A DNA stretch of 64,000 bases, taken from the NCBI GenBank assembly GCA_917880885.1, contig OU862920.1:38847019-38911018 (forward strand), read 5' to 3'. Source of the stretch: Limnephilus marmoratus (taxonomy: Eukaryota > Arthropoda > Insecta > Trichoptera > Limnephilidae). The translations under genes were made by a program, and so were the position numbers. The notes beneath the pieces were generated by a model, which was given only the letters and a program-made list of their open reading frames with translations, was not told the DNA's origin and made no database searches. Positions 10,349-20,674 of this stretch are shown in pieces; the first letter of the stretch is position 1; every line of letters starts with the position of its first letter.

Positions 10349-12074
10349 TGATGGTGGACGTGATCAGATTCATAAGAATCACCGCCTTCTCGAGCTCGTT
10401 GTTGCAAACGGCTAGCTGGGGTCTCACGCGGATCAGTCCCTGGAGCAGGGCCATCATCAGGGCGGCGTCATCATCTACGGCGGGTCCCTCTCTTGCGGGC
10501 GGTTTCGTGCGGTGCTGCGAGCGGGGATTTTCCTCATGCTGCTCCTCGTGCTGCTGGGGGCCCGAGTTTCCTCCGACTACATTGGCCCAGGTGCGTCCAT
10601 CATTCCTCGTCTGATGCGCATGTGGCCTGCTTCCTGGTGCCTCTCGTCGGGTTTGCCGCTGGTGTTGTTGCAGTGAGGCAACGTATGCCATCCGCTTCGG
10701 GCAGCCTCTGTAGTTGGCGGGATGGGGGCCTCCGCAGTTGCAGCACGCGGCGGGCTCGTCCCTGGTGGTCTTGGGGCACTCGGCAGAGGCGTGCTCCACT
10801 AGGCATTTCACACACCTCGCGGTGTGTGAGCAGTTGCGGGACCCGTGCCCGAAGTTCTGGCAGCGGTAGCACTGCGTCCCGTGCTGCAAGTGGTTACTGC
10901 GGTGTTTCTGCAGGCGGATCCTGCAGTGGCAGAGGTATTTGACTGCCGCCCTCAGCTGGCCCATGTTCACTTCCTTATTGAAGGTGGCCAGGTACATCGG
11001 GTATTCGGCTGCGTTTGTCGTCATCCTGACGACCTTCACTGTGGGGAAACCTTGTTCTGAGAGATCCGCCGCTATCTCCTCCGTCTCGATGTTGGGCAGG
11101 CCCTTGATGACCGCCTTTTTTAGCTTATCCGCCTCTGCCGTGTATGTGTGAAAGCCGCGTGCCTCCGCTCGCAGCCCGTTGGTGAGGGCGCGGTGGTCCG
11201 CCATGCTCCGCAGGAGGATGTTGACTTTGCCGCCTGATCTGTACTCTACTCTGAAATTCGGGTTCCCGATATGGCCCTGCACCGCTGCGGTCACCTGCAT
11301 GTGTGTGAGGTTTCCTAGGGTCATCACTACTGGGGGTACGCGATCTTTCCTGGGGGCGCTCGTGGTACCTGTGGGAGAGAAAGCAGAATTATTATTGGGT
11401 CGCTTTGCTTGCGATGCTCCACCGCCTTCGGATACCTCACCCAAATTGCCGAAGCGGTTGCCGATAACAACCGCTCGGGGTCCTTGCGGGGACAGGGGGC
11501 GTTTAACGGTGTTGGTCGGCTTGATCCAACCTTCATCCTGGCGGGTCGTCTCCATCTCCTGGGCGGGGGACTGGAATCTGGGGGGCGCAACGTAGCCCGA
11601 AGCAGGGCCTACTGGGGGGCGGCTGGGTCCGGCTGCGGCGGCAGTCTCGGTCATCTTGGGGGGCGGTAGGGGGATGGCTGCCGGCTTCGTCGTCCTCGGG
11701 TCAGCGGGGTGAAGGTACAGTGGCTGGGAGTTGGGGACCTTGATGGTCCCCGTCTTGCTTCGGTAAGTTGTCGTGTCGTCAAGGAGCCGCGCGGGAAAGG
11801 GAATCATCCGCACGGCAGGTGTCTTGTTCTTCCTCTTGTGGATTGCGGGGGTGATCTTGGGGGCTTCTACTCTCGGTGGGGCCAGGTCGTCCTTCTTCTT
11901 GGTTGCCTTGAAAAAGGCAGTTCCTTCTTCTTGGTTGCCTTCTTCTTGGTTGGGCCAGGTCGTCCTTCTTCTTGGTTGCCTTGAGAAAGGCAGTTGGCGG
12001 CGCGGTGGCCTAGACAAGGGCCGGTCGGGGTCCGGCCGGCTAACAAGATAGCAGGTGTCTGGCCGTGCAAGCAC
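10341..12074 (-). CDS. LINE ORF1: gag-like zinc-knuckle nucleocapsid protein
   Basis: A 577-residue RNA-binding protein that packages element RNA. The middle part (from about GGKVNILLRSMADHRALT through EEIAADLSEQGF to VVRMTT) fits the PRE_C2HC domain found before zinc knuckles in Jockey-type gags. Three cysteine knuckles follow: CYRCQNFGHGSRNC, CVKCLVEHASAEC and CCNCGGPHPANYRGC. The C-terminus is hydrophilic and ends in INV just past the ORF2 start. The N-terminus is proline- and lysine-rich and is built on a short duplicated DNA unit that is read in two different frames (11880-12000), so the first 50 or so residues may be a recent expansion. The true start could be a later methionine (for instance the one beginning MIPFPARLL). 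The frame is open throughout. Confidence 0.9.
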   Translation of the reverse strand: MLARPDTCYLVSRPDPDRPLSRPPRRQLPFSRQPRRRTTWPNQEEGNQEEGTAFFKATKKKDDLAPPRVEAPKITPAIHKRKNKTPAVRMIPFPARLLDDTTTYRSKTGTIKVPNSQPLYLHPADPRTTKPAAIPLPPPKMTETAAAAGPSRPPVGPASGYVAPPRFQSPAQEMETTRQDEGWIKPTNTVKRPLSPQGPRAVVIGNRFGNLGEVSEGGGASQAKRPNNNSAFSPTGTTSAPRKDRVPPVVMTLGNLTHMQVTAAVQGHIGNPNFRVEYRSGGKVNILLRSMADHRALTNGLRAEARGFHTYTAEADKLKKAVIKGLPNIETEEIAADLSEQGFPTVKVVRMTTNAAEYPMYLATFNKEVNMGQLRAAVKYLCHCRIRLQKHRSNHLQHGTQCYRCQNFGHGSRNCSHTARCVKCLVEHASAECPKTTRDEPAACCNCGGPHPANYRGCPKRMAYVASLQQHQRQTRREAPGSRPHAHQTRNDGRTWANVVGGNSGPQQHEEQHEENPRSQHRTKPPAREGPAVDDDAALMMALLQGLIRVRPQLAVCNNELEKAVILMNLITSTINV

Positions 12075-12171
12075 GAGCCAGACAGAGCGGTTCGGGGGCG
12101 AAAAAGCTGTCGTCTCCAGAAGCGACTGTCGCGTACGGCAGTCACTCAGCGAATTCTTCTTTTTCAGTGAT

Positions 12172-12185
12172 CTTTATTTGATGTC
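12172..12185. repeat. Target-site duplication, 5' side of the LINE
   Basis: CTTTATTTGATGTC is identical to 6926-6939 and fixes the 5' end of the element at 12171, showing no 5' truncation. Confidence 0.93.
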
Positions 12186-13271
12186 GTTTTTATGGTAAGA
12201 ACAATAAATTAAGTAGGTATATATATGTTGGAATGTACAAAAAGTATGTAAATCATAACAAAAGTATGCATTTTTAAATAGTTAATTTATTTATATTTTT
12301 TTCACACTGGAATAATGAAGGCTCGTTTACACATACATATTTAACAATAAATGCATATTAATTTAAAGATATATCAAAAATAGTTCTGCAGAGGCATAAA
12401 AATGATTTATCACGAAACATCTTATGATTTATTTATTGTCATCGTAACAATGTAAGAACTAATGTATTCTCATTTCTTTATTATATAATATAAACCTAAC
12501 TAATTTGTTTCCATTCCTACCTACTATTAGATATTAATATTTTATAAAATCACTTTGCAATAGCTGTAAATCACTGGTATATTATATCCTAATTTAGTTA
12601 TTAATAATAAATATAAAAATATCATGTAGGTACAATAAGGCAAATGTGCGAATCTTTAAATAACTAAAAATCTTAGACATAAAACTAGTAATGCTTGCTT
12701 TTCTAATTATTAACCTCGAAGGTTGGGTAATTTGCTAAAAATGAATTTCACTCCTTTACATTAAATATAGGTACCTGGTACCTAGAGGTATTTTTGTACA
12801 ACATCTATAAATCAGTGTTCTGTAGGTATCTACCTCAGAAATCAAAAGTGAGTTGTAATATTTTACATCAATGAAATATGTAAGTTACGAATTTTGTTTT
12901 TATAGTACCTTCTATCTATCTACAGTGGAATAAATGCCAAAGCCCTACGGCCTACGACAAAGAAAAACAATAAAAAAAAATGCCTGGATACTTGCCATAT
13001 TTTTTCTTGCAATATCAAATGTTTTTTTAACTGTGAATTACCGATACTTGTAGGGTTAGCTGCTCTGAGAGTTTGCAGGTTTTGAATTTCTACCTGTATA
13101 TGCAGATGCGATGTATTGATAATTGATAGGTTAATTAATTTTTATTATTAATACAGAACCGTTATTCAAACTTATTTATGGGTACTAAATAGCTAATATT
13201 GTTAAATAAACCATTAAAAAATTATATTTTTGAATGTAGCTATTACTTTGTGGTTATCCATTATAGAAAAA
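12186..13271. other. Unassigned AT-rich stretch
   Basis: No gene or recognisable repeat boundary was seen. Several TAGGTACCT-type words occur near 12765-12790. Confidence 0.5.
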
Positions 13272-13604
13272 TGAAATAATTTAACTTTGTATAAACCACT
13301 TATTTGATGCGCAAATCCGACCGGTTTCGGAACAAACGTTCCTTCGTCAGGGAAAGCTTATACTAATTTGACAGTTTCGAACAATGTTTTATTATGGTAG
13401 GGGTGGAGCTGTTGCTAGATAATAATGTAGACCTACCTACCCAGTCTACATTATTATCTAGCAACAGCTCCACCCCTACCATAATAAAACATTGTTCGAA
13501 ACTGTCAAATTAGTATAAGCTTTCCCTGACGAAGGAACGTTTGTTCCGAAACCGGTCGGATTTGCGCATCAAATAAGTGGTTTATACAAAGTTAAATTAT
13601 TTCA
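13272..13604. repeat. Perfect palindrome: 161-bp inverted arms, 11-base loop
   Basis: Bases 13272-13432 and 13444-13604 are exact reverse complements around an 11-base loop centred on 13438. Pairing continues imperfectly outwards to about 13266/13610. Each arm carries CTGACGA, a GGAAC-GTTT-GTTCC hairpin, then GAAACCGGTCGG (13526-13560 in the right arm), and an outer segment GTGGTTTATACAAAGTTAA. The outer segment resembles the repeat at 45091-45170, so this is a foldback-type mobile repeat. No coding frame is present. Confidence 0.9.
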
Positions 13605-14704
13605 ATTTTCATTAAAAAATTAATAAACAAAATACGAAATCAATAGTTTAGCGAAAATCCATGTTGTAAGAGTACACATAAGATGTAGATGGTAATTGGT
13701 ATTTCGTGCATTTATCTAGCTCCATTTAAGCCATCTAATAGATTGAGTTCACTTCTCTACTCTTTTTGCATAGTTCCTGGGAGCCAGGATATTTTCTGTA
13801 TTAAATAAAAAACGAAGCCTTGGATCGTTTAAGAATTAATAATACAGGTAATTTTTTTTTTTTAAACTTTTTTTTTCGAACCACGAAGTCACAATAAATG
13901 AAAAATCCTAAGTAGGTAAAGTACAAGTATACTTTTGGAAATTCATACGTCTCTTGCGATACACCCAGATATTTTTAAGTGACGTCTTAATGTAGTAGGA
14001 TATGTGGCGTCAAAAAAATGCTTTTGAATTCAGTTGCGTAGTTTGTCGCATGGAACATGATGCAAACATGTAAAACATTATCTCAAAACTAGAATCTTGT
14101 CAATGTTACCAAAACTTTTCTGTAGCAATATGTACTGTTACTAGATCTATCAAAATGGTATTTGGTATCAGGAAATCTTTCAGCTAACTTGTGTAACACG
14201 ATTGTCGATAATACGGCCGCTGAGTACTTTTATGAACCGCGTACTCTTGGAGCAACTTACCGCAAAATAATAACTACCCTCTATACATTGGTATATCTCT
14301 ATGCCTCTATATCACTCAGTGAGAACCAATATAGAATGAGTAACAACAACTTCGTTTTTCTTAACCATTAAAAAGTGACTCTGACATTTGAATTCTGAAG
14401 TAGGTACCTACCTATATACATATTCATAATATATGGTTTCACAAAAAAGTGATGGCTCTGAATCCACGATAAGGCATATTGACCCGCCACAGAGGGCTCC
14501 GTTGCTTTCTCTTTTTGTAAGTTTAGGGATAGACGCTTTTCTTTCAGATCGGTGAAGATATACTTCTAGAGCTAGAGTTTACCTGTTCAGTGGATACATT
14601 GACAAACGAATCGTGTAGGTCAAACCTCTAATATCTATTAACTTCTGTTGATCCGATCATGGCATCTTCATTTTCAAGAATGATGTTGACGTGTTCACCG
14701 CCGA
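13605..14704. other. Region downstream of tll, unassigned
   Basis: AT-rich DNA immediately 3' of the tll stop codon on the minus strand. It probably includes the tll 3' UTR. No poly-A signal was assigned with confidence. The 69-residue plus frame at 14162 has no recognisable motif. Confidence 0.4.
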
Positions 14705-14887
14705 TCACGGTTCGCAGTCGCTGCTTCTGTACATATCGCTGATGATTCGCTCAATGGGGATGTTCCCTATGGTTTTCCTGAAGAAGAGGGACTCTATGGT
14801 GGCGGCGGACACCAGCTGCAGGGTGGGAATCAGCATCAATAGGCTGCTGAAGCGGAGTGGTTTTGAAGGGTATGCCATGGTGATATA
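14705..14887 (-). CDS. tailless, last coding exon (end of ligand-binding domain)
   Basis: This exon encodes the last 60 residues. It follows a strong acceptor (TTTTTTATGATTTCAG, ending at 14888) and starts in phase 0, matching the phase 0 donor at 16137. It reads YITMAYPSKPLRFSSLL, then LIPTLQLVSAATIESLFF, then RKTIGNIPIERIISDMY, and ends RSSDCEP before TGA at 14707-14705. The FF-R-K-TIG..PI..(L/I)ISDMY block is the signature C-terminus of Tailless/TLX (helices 10-12), which in that family contacts Atrophin-type co-repressors. Joined to the previous exon, the junction gives ...LSK-YITMAYPSKPLRF, the expected family order with no gap. Confidence 0.93.
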   Translation of the reverse strand, partial: YITMAYPSKPLRFSSLLMLIPTLQLVSAATIESLFFRKTIGNIPIERIISDMYRSSDCEP

Positions 14888-15084
14888 CTGAAATCATAAA
14901 AAAAACACATTTATTATCAAAAAGGTGGATTATCCCGACTGAGCGTCATCAAATAATTTAAAAGTGATAGTGTAATATTATGTGCCTACATAAATAAAGC
15001 TATTGATGAAATGGATTTGAGAGGTAGGCCTTCGCTAATTTTTCCGAGGGTAAATTCATTCAACCCACAATTAACTTTTCGTTC

Positions 15085-15231
15085 GGAGCGTGTTCACACA
15101 CAGCTGTAATACGCGTGGGATGGCGTGTTTCAGCATATCGCTCGCCATATATTGCAATTAGGAATGTACGGCGAGCGATATGCCGAAATAAGCCATCCCA
15201 CGCATATTATAGCTGTGTGTGAACACGCTCC
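15085..15231. repeat. Foldback MITE in the tll intron
   Basis: Near-perfect inverted arms start GGAGCGTGTTCACACACAGC and end with the complement ending at 15231. The arms are about 62 bp, separated by a short AT spacer around 15150-15172. A few mismatches (CGCG versus CGCA, for example) show it is not brand new. No clear duplication was seen. Confidence 0.75.
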
Positions 15232-15323
15232 CTCTCTAATGCTGCTATCACACGGGCGTTATGTTCTCATACGGTATTTCGGTACGGCCCATAATAAAAA
15301 TAATAATAATAATTGGATAATTT

Positions 15324-15563
15324 TTAGAGCGACGTTTTTGTGGCAACATGTCCAGGAATCCAAACAAGAGTTACAGTTTTTCCAAAGCTTTGAATGGAGG
15401 CTATCAACACTCTAATAAGGCATACAAAGAGATCATCAGGATGAAGAAGAGGACAGGATTTAAGTTTTTGGAGGGAACTGAGAGAGTCAGAGAGAACAAG
15501 GGAATGTTCACAATTATATTTGATTATATATTTGAGAGATTCAATTATTGCAATGCAATGCAA
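15324..15563 (-). pseudogene. LINE RNase H domain fragment
   Basis: The minus-strand frame includes VLSDSLSSLQKLK and ends with TVTLVWIPGHVATK. These are the central aspartate block and the W-I-P-G-H-V motif of the RNase H domain carried by I/R1-like LINEs and related elements. The rest of the element is missing. It continues directly into an AAT-hairpin fragment (15292-15345). The piece is inert debris inside the tll intron. Confidence 0.65.
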
Positions 15564-16137
15564 TGCACTCGGTAGTTGAAATGAAAAGTTAGGTACCCGC
15601 TCTCCTACCTAATGTCGCGTTTAGTCGATCAACCTTCATTGACAAAAATTGTTTGAAAAAACTGGTTCAACTTCGTTGAACGAAGGAAAACTTAAATCAA
15701 TATGTTTCAAATGTCAGATAAATATGAGTCAATACGAACAGAGAGTTGATTATCAAAAAAAAATTGAAACGTCGGAGCCACTGGTAGCCAGACAAAATAA
15801 GGAGATGCCGTGGTCACGCGGCTGTCAGCTGTCAATGGTGACAGATCCCGTAAAAGTAAATGTTATTCTGTGCTCCCACCATCACTCCCCCCACACCCCT
15901 CTCATCAGATAGGAGGAGAGGATAATTATATAGCTTCTATACGAGACTAATAATCTATATAGACCACGCCCAAACACAGCATTACGGTATGGCGATTGTG
16001 TGAGACTAGCACAAAACTTTCACAATATAAAAATTGTAATACTACGAATAGGTACATTATTTCACATTATGTATGAAAAGTTATTATGATGCGAAACAGA
16101 ACAAGAAGACAAACAAAAACCATGTTTTTTAACTAAC

Positions 16138-16604
16138 TTTGCTGAGAACGAGGTGTGCGTGGTCGTGCAGTGCCGCTACCGCGCGCGCGTCTTCGTAAGC
16201 TGCGGGAGCGCGCACAGCAGGTTGGAACAGCACGATGGCCCTCAAGCATGCCAGTTCATGCACGTCGAGCTGCAGTCTGGCAACACCTTCCACAACTGCA
16301 CAAAAGGCCCTCGCCTCGGCGCAGCCGGCGAGCGGTACCAAGAGATGCGCGGCGCCCAGCGCGAACAGCTCGCGCCACGACTCTTCGAGCAGAAGTGTGC
16401 GGTCGGGCAGCGGCAGCGAAGAGAAGGCGCCCACCTGGCGCGCCCATCGCACATTGAGGAATAGCAGGCGGGCAGCAGCCTCACACGCAGCTTCGCCGGG
16501 GCTGGGCAGGGCGGGCTGGCTCGGGGGCTCCATGGGCTCCTTCAGGAAGAGCGCCATCTGCCGGCGGAGGGTGGAATTGCGGGGGCCACGTTCATGTTGT
16601 ACAG
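16138..16604 (-). CDS. tailless, hinge and ligand-binding-domain exon
   Basis: This exon has an acceptor TTTTTTATGTAG and its first two bases complete an alanine codon (G|CT) begun in the previous exon. It encodes AVQHERGPRNSTLRRQMALF, which is the A-box/hinge signature of Tailless directly after the DNA-binding domain. It continues through a short proline-rich linker to the ligand-binding domain: AAARLLFLNVRWARQVGAF, LPLPDRTLLLEESWRELFAL, LDVHELACLRAIVLFQP and HDHAHLVLSK. The donor is AAA|GTTAGT in phase 0. The exon is strikingly GC-rich, and the long frames seen on its other strands are composition artefacts. The ligand-binding domain and linker are shorter than in Drosophila Tll (about 450 residues), giving a compact receptor of roughly 300 residues plus the missing first exon. 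Confidence 0.94.
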
Positions 16605-17479
16605 CTACATAAAAAAATATTTGATATAAAAAAAAATACATTCAGGTATTGGTGTTTTTCTGGGTAGGAACAGGCATAATTCAAGCCAGATTCAAAATCA
16701 TTTTACTATGGGTGTGCGTAGGTAGTTTACAATATTTTGGTATGGTAAAACATGTATAATAATTGAACGAATAATAGGTTTTCAACAATATTTCTTAATT
16801 ATTAGTGATTATAAAAATTTCACTTGTGCAGTAATTACGATGGGATGCTGTGATACAGTGGTGCGGTAGACCAATTTGCTTATTAGGTTTGATTGTTCCA
16901 TTATCAAGCTTTTTTGCATTTTTTTTAGCATTTCAAAGTTAGTGTTAAGTTTTAATTTGTTATCGATTATAATTTCCAAGTATCCTTCTAATTCCTCAAT
17001 GTTTTTAGTGTCTGTATTTAGGGTAATAAGTAATAAGTTAGTTTTGTTTTTTTACCTGATACCATACTGTTAGTTACATTTAATAACAGTTTATTTGTAT
17101 TTAACCATTTAGATATTTATGAGTTTAACTTTGTATTTTTGCATCTTCAATATTATTTGCTCTAATCTCTAATGTATAAAAGTGTGTCATCTGCAGAAGT
17201 TTGATGGAACAATACTTCAGGCCTTCACTATATTATTAATATATTTTATACATAGGAGCGGTCCCAAAACAGATCCCTGAGGAAATCCTGATTGTCTATT
17301 TTTTAGGTAATCTAGGGTGTACATATTTTAGATAATAATGGGGTTCTCAGACACCCAAGAATCGAAAGCCTGTCACGCACGAGTGGTACAACTGATGATG
17401 ATAATAATAAACAATAAACACCTAGTTAATTGGTGGTAGCGAGACCACGCAAGAATGATATCAGATTATGACTACTCAC
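16605..17479 (-). other. tailless intron after the DNA-binding-domain exon
   Basis: An 875-bp intron with a GTGAGT donor and a TTTTATGTAG acceptor. Much of it is a decayed LINE reverse transcriptase (16860-17330). Confidence 0.85.
16860..17330 (-). pseudogene. Decayed LINE reverse transcriptase inside the tll intron
   Basis: Translating the minus strand with frame changes gives a segment like GFPQGSVLGPLLC near 17300-17260 (the GxPQGSxLGP motif). Further on it gives NKLLLNVTNS with KKTKLITYYP, then LEGYLEIIIDNKLKLN, which correspond to the post-catalytic part of a non-LTR reverse transcriptase. Many stops and frameshifts are present. Intron insertion of this fragment appears old. Confidence 0.55.
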
Positions 17480-17713
17480 CATCCTTATTCATGCCGACGT
17501 CCAGACACTTGGCCAGGCGGCAGGAGCGACATTGGTTGCGGTGCGCCTTGTCGACGAGACAGCCCCCGCGGCGCGCTTTGCACGCGTATTGCCGCGCGCG
17601 CCGCACCGAGCGCTTGAAGAAGCCCGCGCAGCCGTCACAAGCGAAGATGCCGTAGTGCTTGCCCGAGGAATGGTCGCGGCAGACGGCACATGGGACGTCG
17701 TAGAGTATGCGAC
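17480..17713 (-). CDS. tailless, DNA-binding-domain exon
   Basis: Encodes a two-zinc-finger nuclear-receptor DNA-binding domain. After acceptor TTGGTTACAG (ending at 17714) the first bases GT complete a split codon (A|GT would give serine), then [20 protein letters not shown], the first finger with P-box [22 protein letters not shown], and the second finger ending [16 protein letters not shown], then LDVGMNKD and a split codon G|CT before donor GTGAGT. The CDGCAG P-box, where most receptors have EGCKG, is specific to the Tailless group. RILYDVPC and the VGMNKDAVQHERGPRN junction favour Tailless over Dissatisfaction or PNR. In insects Tailless is a transcriptional repressor acting in terminal patterning, brain and optic-lobe neuroblasts. 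The start-codon exon lies further up and was not identified. Confidence 0.95.
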
Positions 17714-19042
17714 CTGTAACCAATTATTATGGTTTAATTCGAGGTCTTAGCTTAAAGCCAAAGTTATCTCCCAAAACATTACAATAATTCGATATATCCA
17801 CAAAAATAAATACACAAAAAAACGTTCCAATAATGACAAAACAACGTTCAGAAACCATAATATTACGGGTATAAGTTTTTGTGCAATTTGTCATTGCATT
17901 ATTCAGGTTTAGCAAAGCTACCGTTTTCTTACCTACGCTAATTTTCTTACTTAAGCTACGTTAAGTTTACCGTTTTCTTCGTTCATTTTTAATAAAAATG
18001 TAATGTAATAAATAAAATAAAATAATTATTAAAAAATTAAATCGCATAGAAATATTTTAGATGCTTTAATACTGAGAATAGAACACATGTGTGTCTTTGA
18101 AATTATTGAGTACTTTTTTGATTAGACGTGTCATAATCCAAGAAAAAAATAAAGTATCCCATAATAACTGCTTTCAAGTTCAAAATCTCCTACTACGAAC
18201 TATTTTTGGATATATTTTTATTGTACAATGTGGAAAATTTTTATAAAACATTTAAATATTCATGCCTGCCATATTCGTGCACTGATCCCGAATTTTACAC
18301 GACGTGGTGCGTCATTTTAAGAGGAAACCCGGTAGCCGAAAAATTAGAACAATAGGTAGGTATATTACCAAACTATTGCTGTAGCTGTCGCTCTTTCTCC
18401 CCCAAACACTGGGCGAAAAGGACATTGCCCCTCAGTCTAAAAATGTCTTAATAAAATCATCAAAATAGAGGTTTTGTTTTCCCCATTTTTTTACGATTTT
18501 TTTTACTAACTGTGGTAGAAGAAAACACTCTATGTCAGTACGTTTTCCTTTTTTTAATTCATTATCAAGTTTGTCGGTTCATGGCGATCAAACAAGGCAA
18601 TTTTAACGAATTTTTGAGGGTCCTATAATAAGTATGTAACTTATCAAAAATCAGAGAGTGCAATTCACCCGCGGAAGACGTGAAACCTTCAGAAAACTAA
18701 AGTAGACAAGAGACTACGAAGCACTTTTTTTATCAATGTGAAGGATGATTTTTTCCATATTTTAGTCTAATTCCAATGCACCTTTCCTTATGCATTTGGT
18801 CATCTTACTAGTATTTGTGTTTCTCCTAAAATCTAAGAAGTCGCTAGCCGCATTCGACGAATGTCTTTCTTTTGGGTTATTTAAACATGTTGTATCGCTG
18901 ATTAAAATTTGATATGGAACTGGTATCTGCCACTGACCCATGTGTCCTAGAGATTGTGTATCTGTGTGTATCCTTATGGCCCATATGCTTTTTTGTCTCT
19001 TTCAATATTTACTTAGTGCATAATTTATTATGTTGTATTGTG

Positions 19043-19114
19043 TAATAATAATAATAATAATAATTGGATAATTTATAAAGCGCCGTTTTTGTGAAAAATC
19101 ACCTCAAGGGCGCT
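19043..19114 (+). repeat. AAT-hairpin short repeat (best copy)
   Basis: (AAT)n is followed by TTGGATAATTTATAA and the stem-loop unit that begins AGCGCCGTTTTTGTG and ends CACCTCAAGGGCGCT. AGCGCC pairs with GGCGCT, and GTGAAAAATCAC gives an inner pairing. Further copies are at 1585-1647, 2579-2648 and 24561-24628 (minus), and 57647-57715 and 57875-57940 (plus), with fragments at 15292-15345 and 30745-30780. Confidence 0.75.
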
Positions 19115-20674
19115 GTACAATTTATTAGGAATGCTTAATTTCTAACTGATTTGTGTTCAAGTACGAGTAGATACCTACTTTTGATGAATTTTGTGTAATG
19201 TGTAGGTATAATTCTTTTTGGATTTTGTAGATTAATAGGCATTTGTTATATTCGCACAGTTTTCTGATTTTCAGTAAGTTCGTTTCTCGGTGTACTTTTT
19301 TGGCGGGGGTGTTTGGGTTATAGTTAAAAAGTAGTGTATTGTAAAGGATGATGTATCGAAAAAAATAACATGATGTAATAATAAATGTGTTTTGTTTTAT
19401 GAAACTTTGTAAGAATTATTATCTACAATAATTGAAAAAAAAAACATTTTTTGAAATACAGCAATTATAAAAATTCACAGGTAATATATCCGTATAGTAA
19501 AATTAGTTATAAAAAGAGGATTTGATGTATTAAAAAAAAGGTACATTTGAAGGAATCTAATAAAAATTTTACAATGCAATTTTTTTCTACTTGGAAAAGT
19601 AAACACCGCTCTTAATAAAAATGTACTTATTTTAATTGTGTAAGCAGAAACATTGTATAGGTACTGTGTGATAGGTACCTACATAGTATCCCAATTTTTT
19701 GTCCTACAATGACTCCTACCGTGTTTCAACAGATTTGTATAGAGAGAGAGGTTGGTTGACATAACCCCCTTTCGCGCGCTATTGGTCCCGTAGAGTCATA
19801 AATCACGGAGGAGGTTGGACCGGGTCTTTCCGTTGTAATTCATGAGATCCTCGCGGGGTGGAGAGACACGACAAGTAGGATGGCATCTACTATTGGCTGG
19901 CGTAGATCTTTTGTTTTTTTTTTTCTACTCACATTCTATTCTATTCTAATGTATTTCTTCTACATTCTAGTGATGATAACTGATAACTTATAGAATGCTA
20001 GTGAGTCTTTTTGTTATTCGAGTGTTCAGAAATACTTATAATCTATGTTTTCAGAACCCTACTTTGTTCTTTTTTTATTTCTACATATTTTATTGTTGAC
20101 TCTAACCACTGATCCAAAATCTAATGTATGATGCAATATTTTAATTACATGTGGTGATCTGAATTGTACAATATCTGTGACAGGTGGAATTTATGAGTGG
20201 AATGACGTTCCGGAGTCCAATATTAAAATACGTAAAACACCCCTTATAATGAAAAACAAATAACTTTTTATGTTATTTTTTAATCATCTTTTTGTATTTG
20301 TTTTTCATAATATCAAAAATGATGCCATAAGGTATTTTTGCAAAAATTTGAAGAAGTAAAATATCACTTCACTACATCTTTTTTCAATTCTGCGCTATTG
20401 ATTTTGGATGGGAATATTTGGGGGAGAGATATTGTGTTCGGTGCATTCTTTCAGTTTAAAGAACAGTTGGTTATTTATGACTATGAAATAATGGTTAAGT
20501 GCATTCAGTCCAATGAAGAAGAATTTTCCGTATAAATATAGTGTTAAACTAACAAAAATCATTTCGTTTTTTTTTTAAATAAATGTACGCGTGACGCATG
20601 ACGCAATCAGTTTAAATTACATAGCCCCACTCGAAATAGTCCAAGGAAGACATTAAAATAAAATAAAAACATGT

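Larger units (their letters stand above)
6940..12171 (-). mobile_element. Full-length Jockey-clade non-LTR retrotransposon
   Basis: The element is 5232 bp on the minus strand, bounded by perfect 14-bp target-site duplications (6926-6939 and 12172-12185). In order it has a short 5' UTR (12171-12075), a gag-like ORF1 (12074-10341), ORF2 with endonuclease and reverse transcriptase (10348-7607), a 3' UTR of about 650 bp (7606-6953) and a 13-base A tail (6952-6940). The two ORFs overlap by 8 bases (ATGTCTGA). Both frames are uninterrupted and the duplication is perfect, so the insertion is recent and could be a competent source copy. It is distinctly GC-richer than its surroundings. Clade assignment to Jockey rests on the ORF1 knuckles, the overlap arrangement and the absence of an RNase H domain. 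Confidence 0.93.
14888..16137 (-). other. tailless intron between LBD exons, with repeat insertions
   Basis: This 1250-bp intron is bounded by a GTTAGT donor and a TTTCAG acceptor. It has been hit by a foldback MITE (15085-15231), an AAT-hairpin fragment (about 15292-15345) and a LINE RNase H scrap (15324-15563). The 87-residue frame at 15649-15912 (plus) is unrecognised. Confidence 0.8.

Noticed and set aside
13526..13560. Calling the palindrome motif a genuine hammerhead ribozyme
   Set aside because: There is an extra base before stem II, and no proper stem III, cleavage triplet or stem I could be drawn, so only resemblance is claimed.
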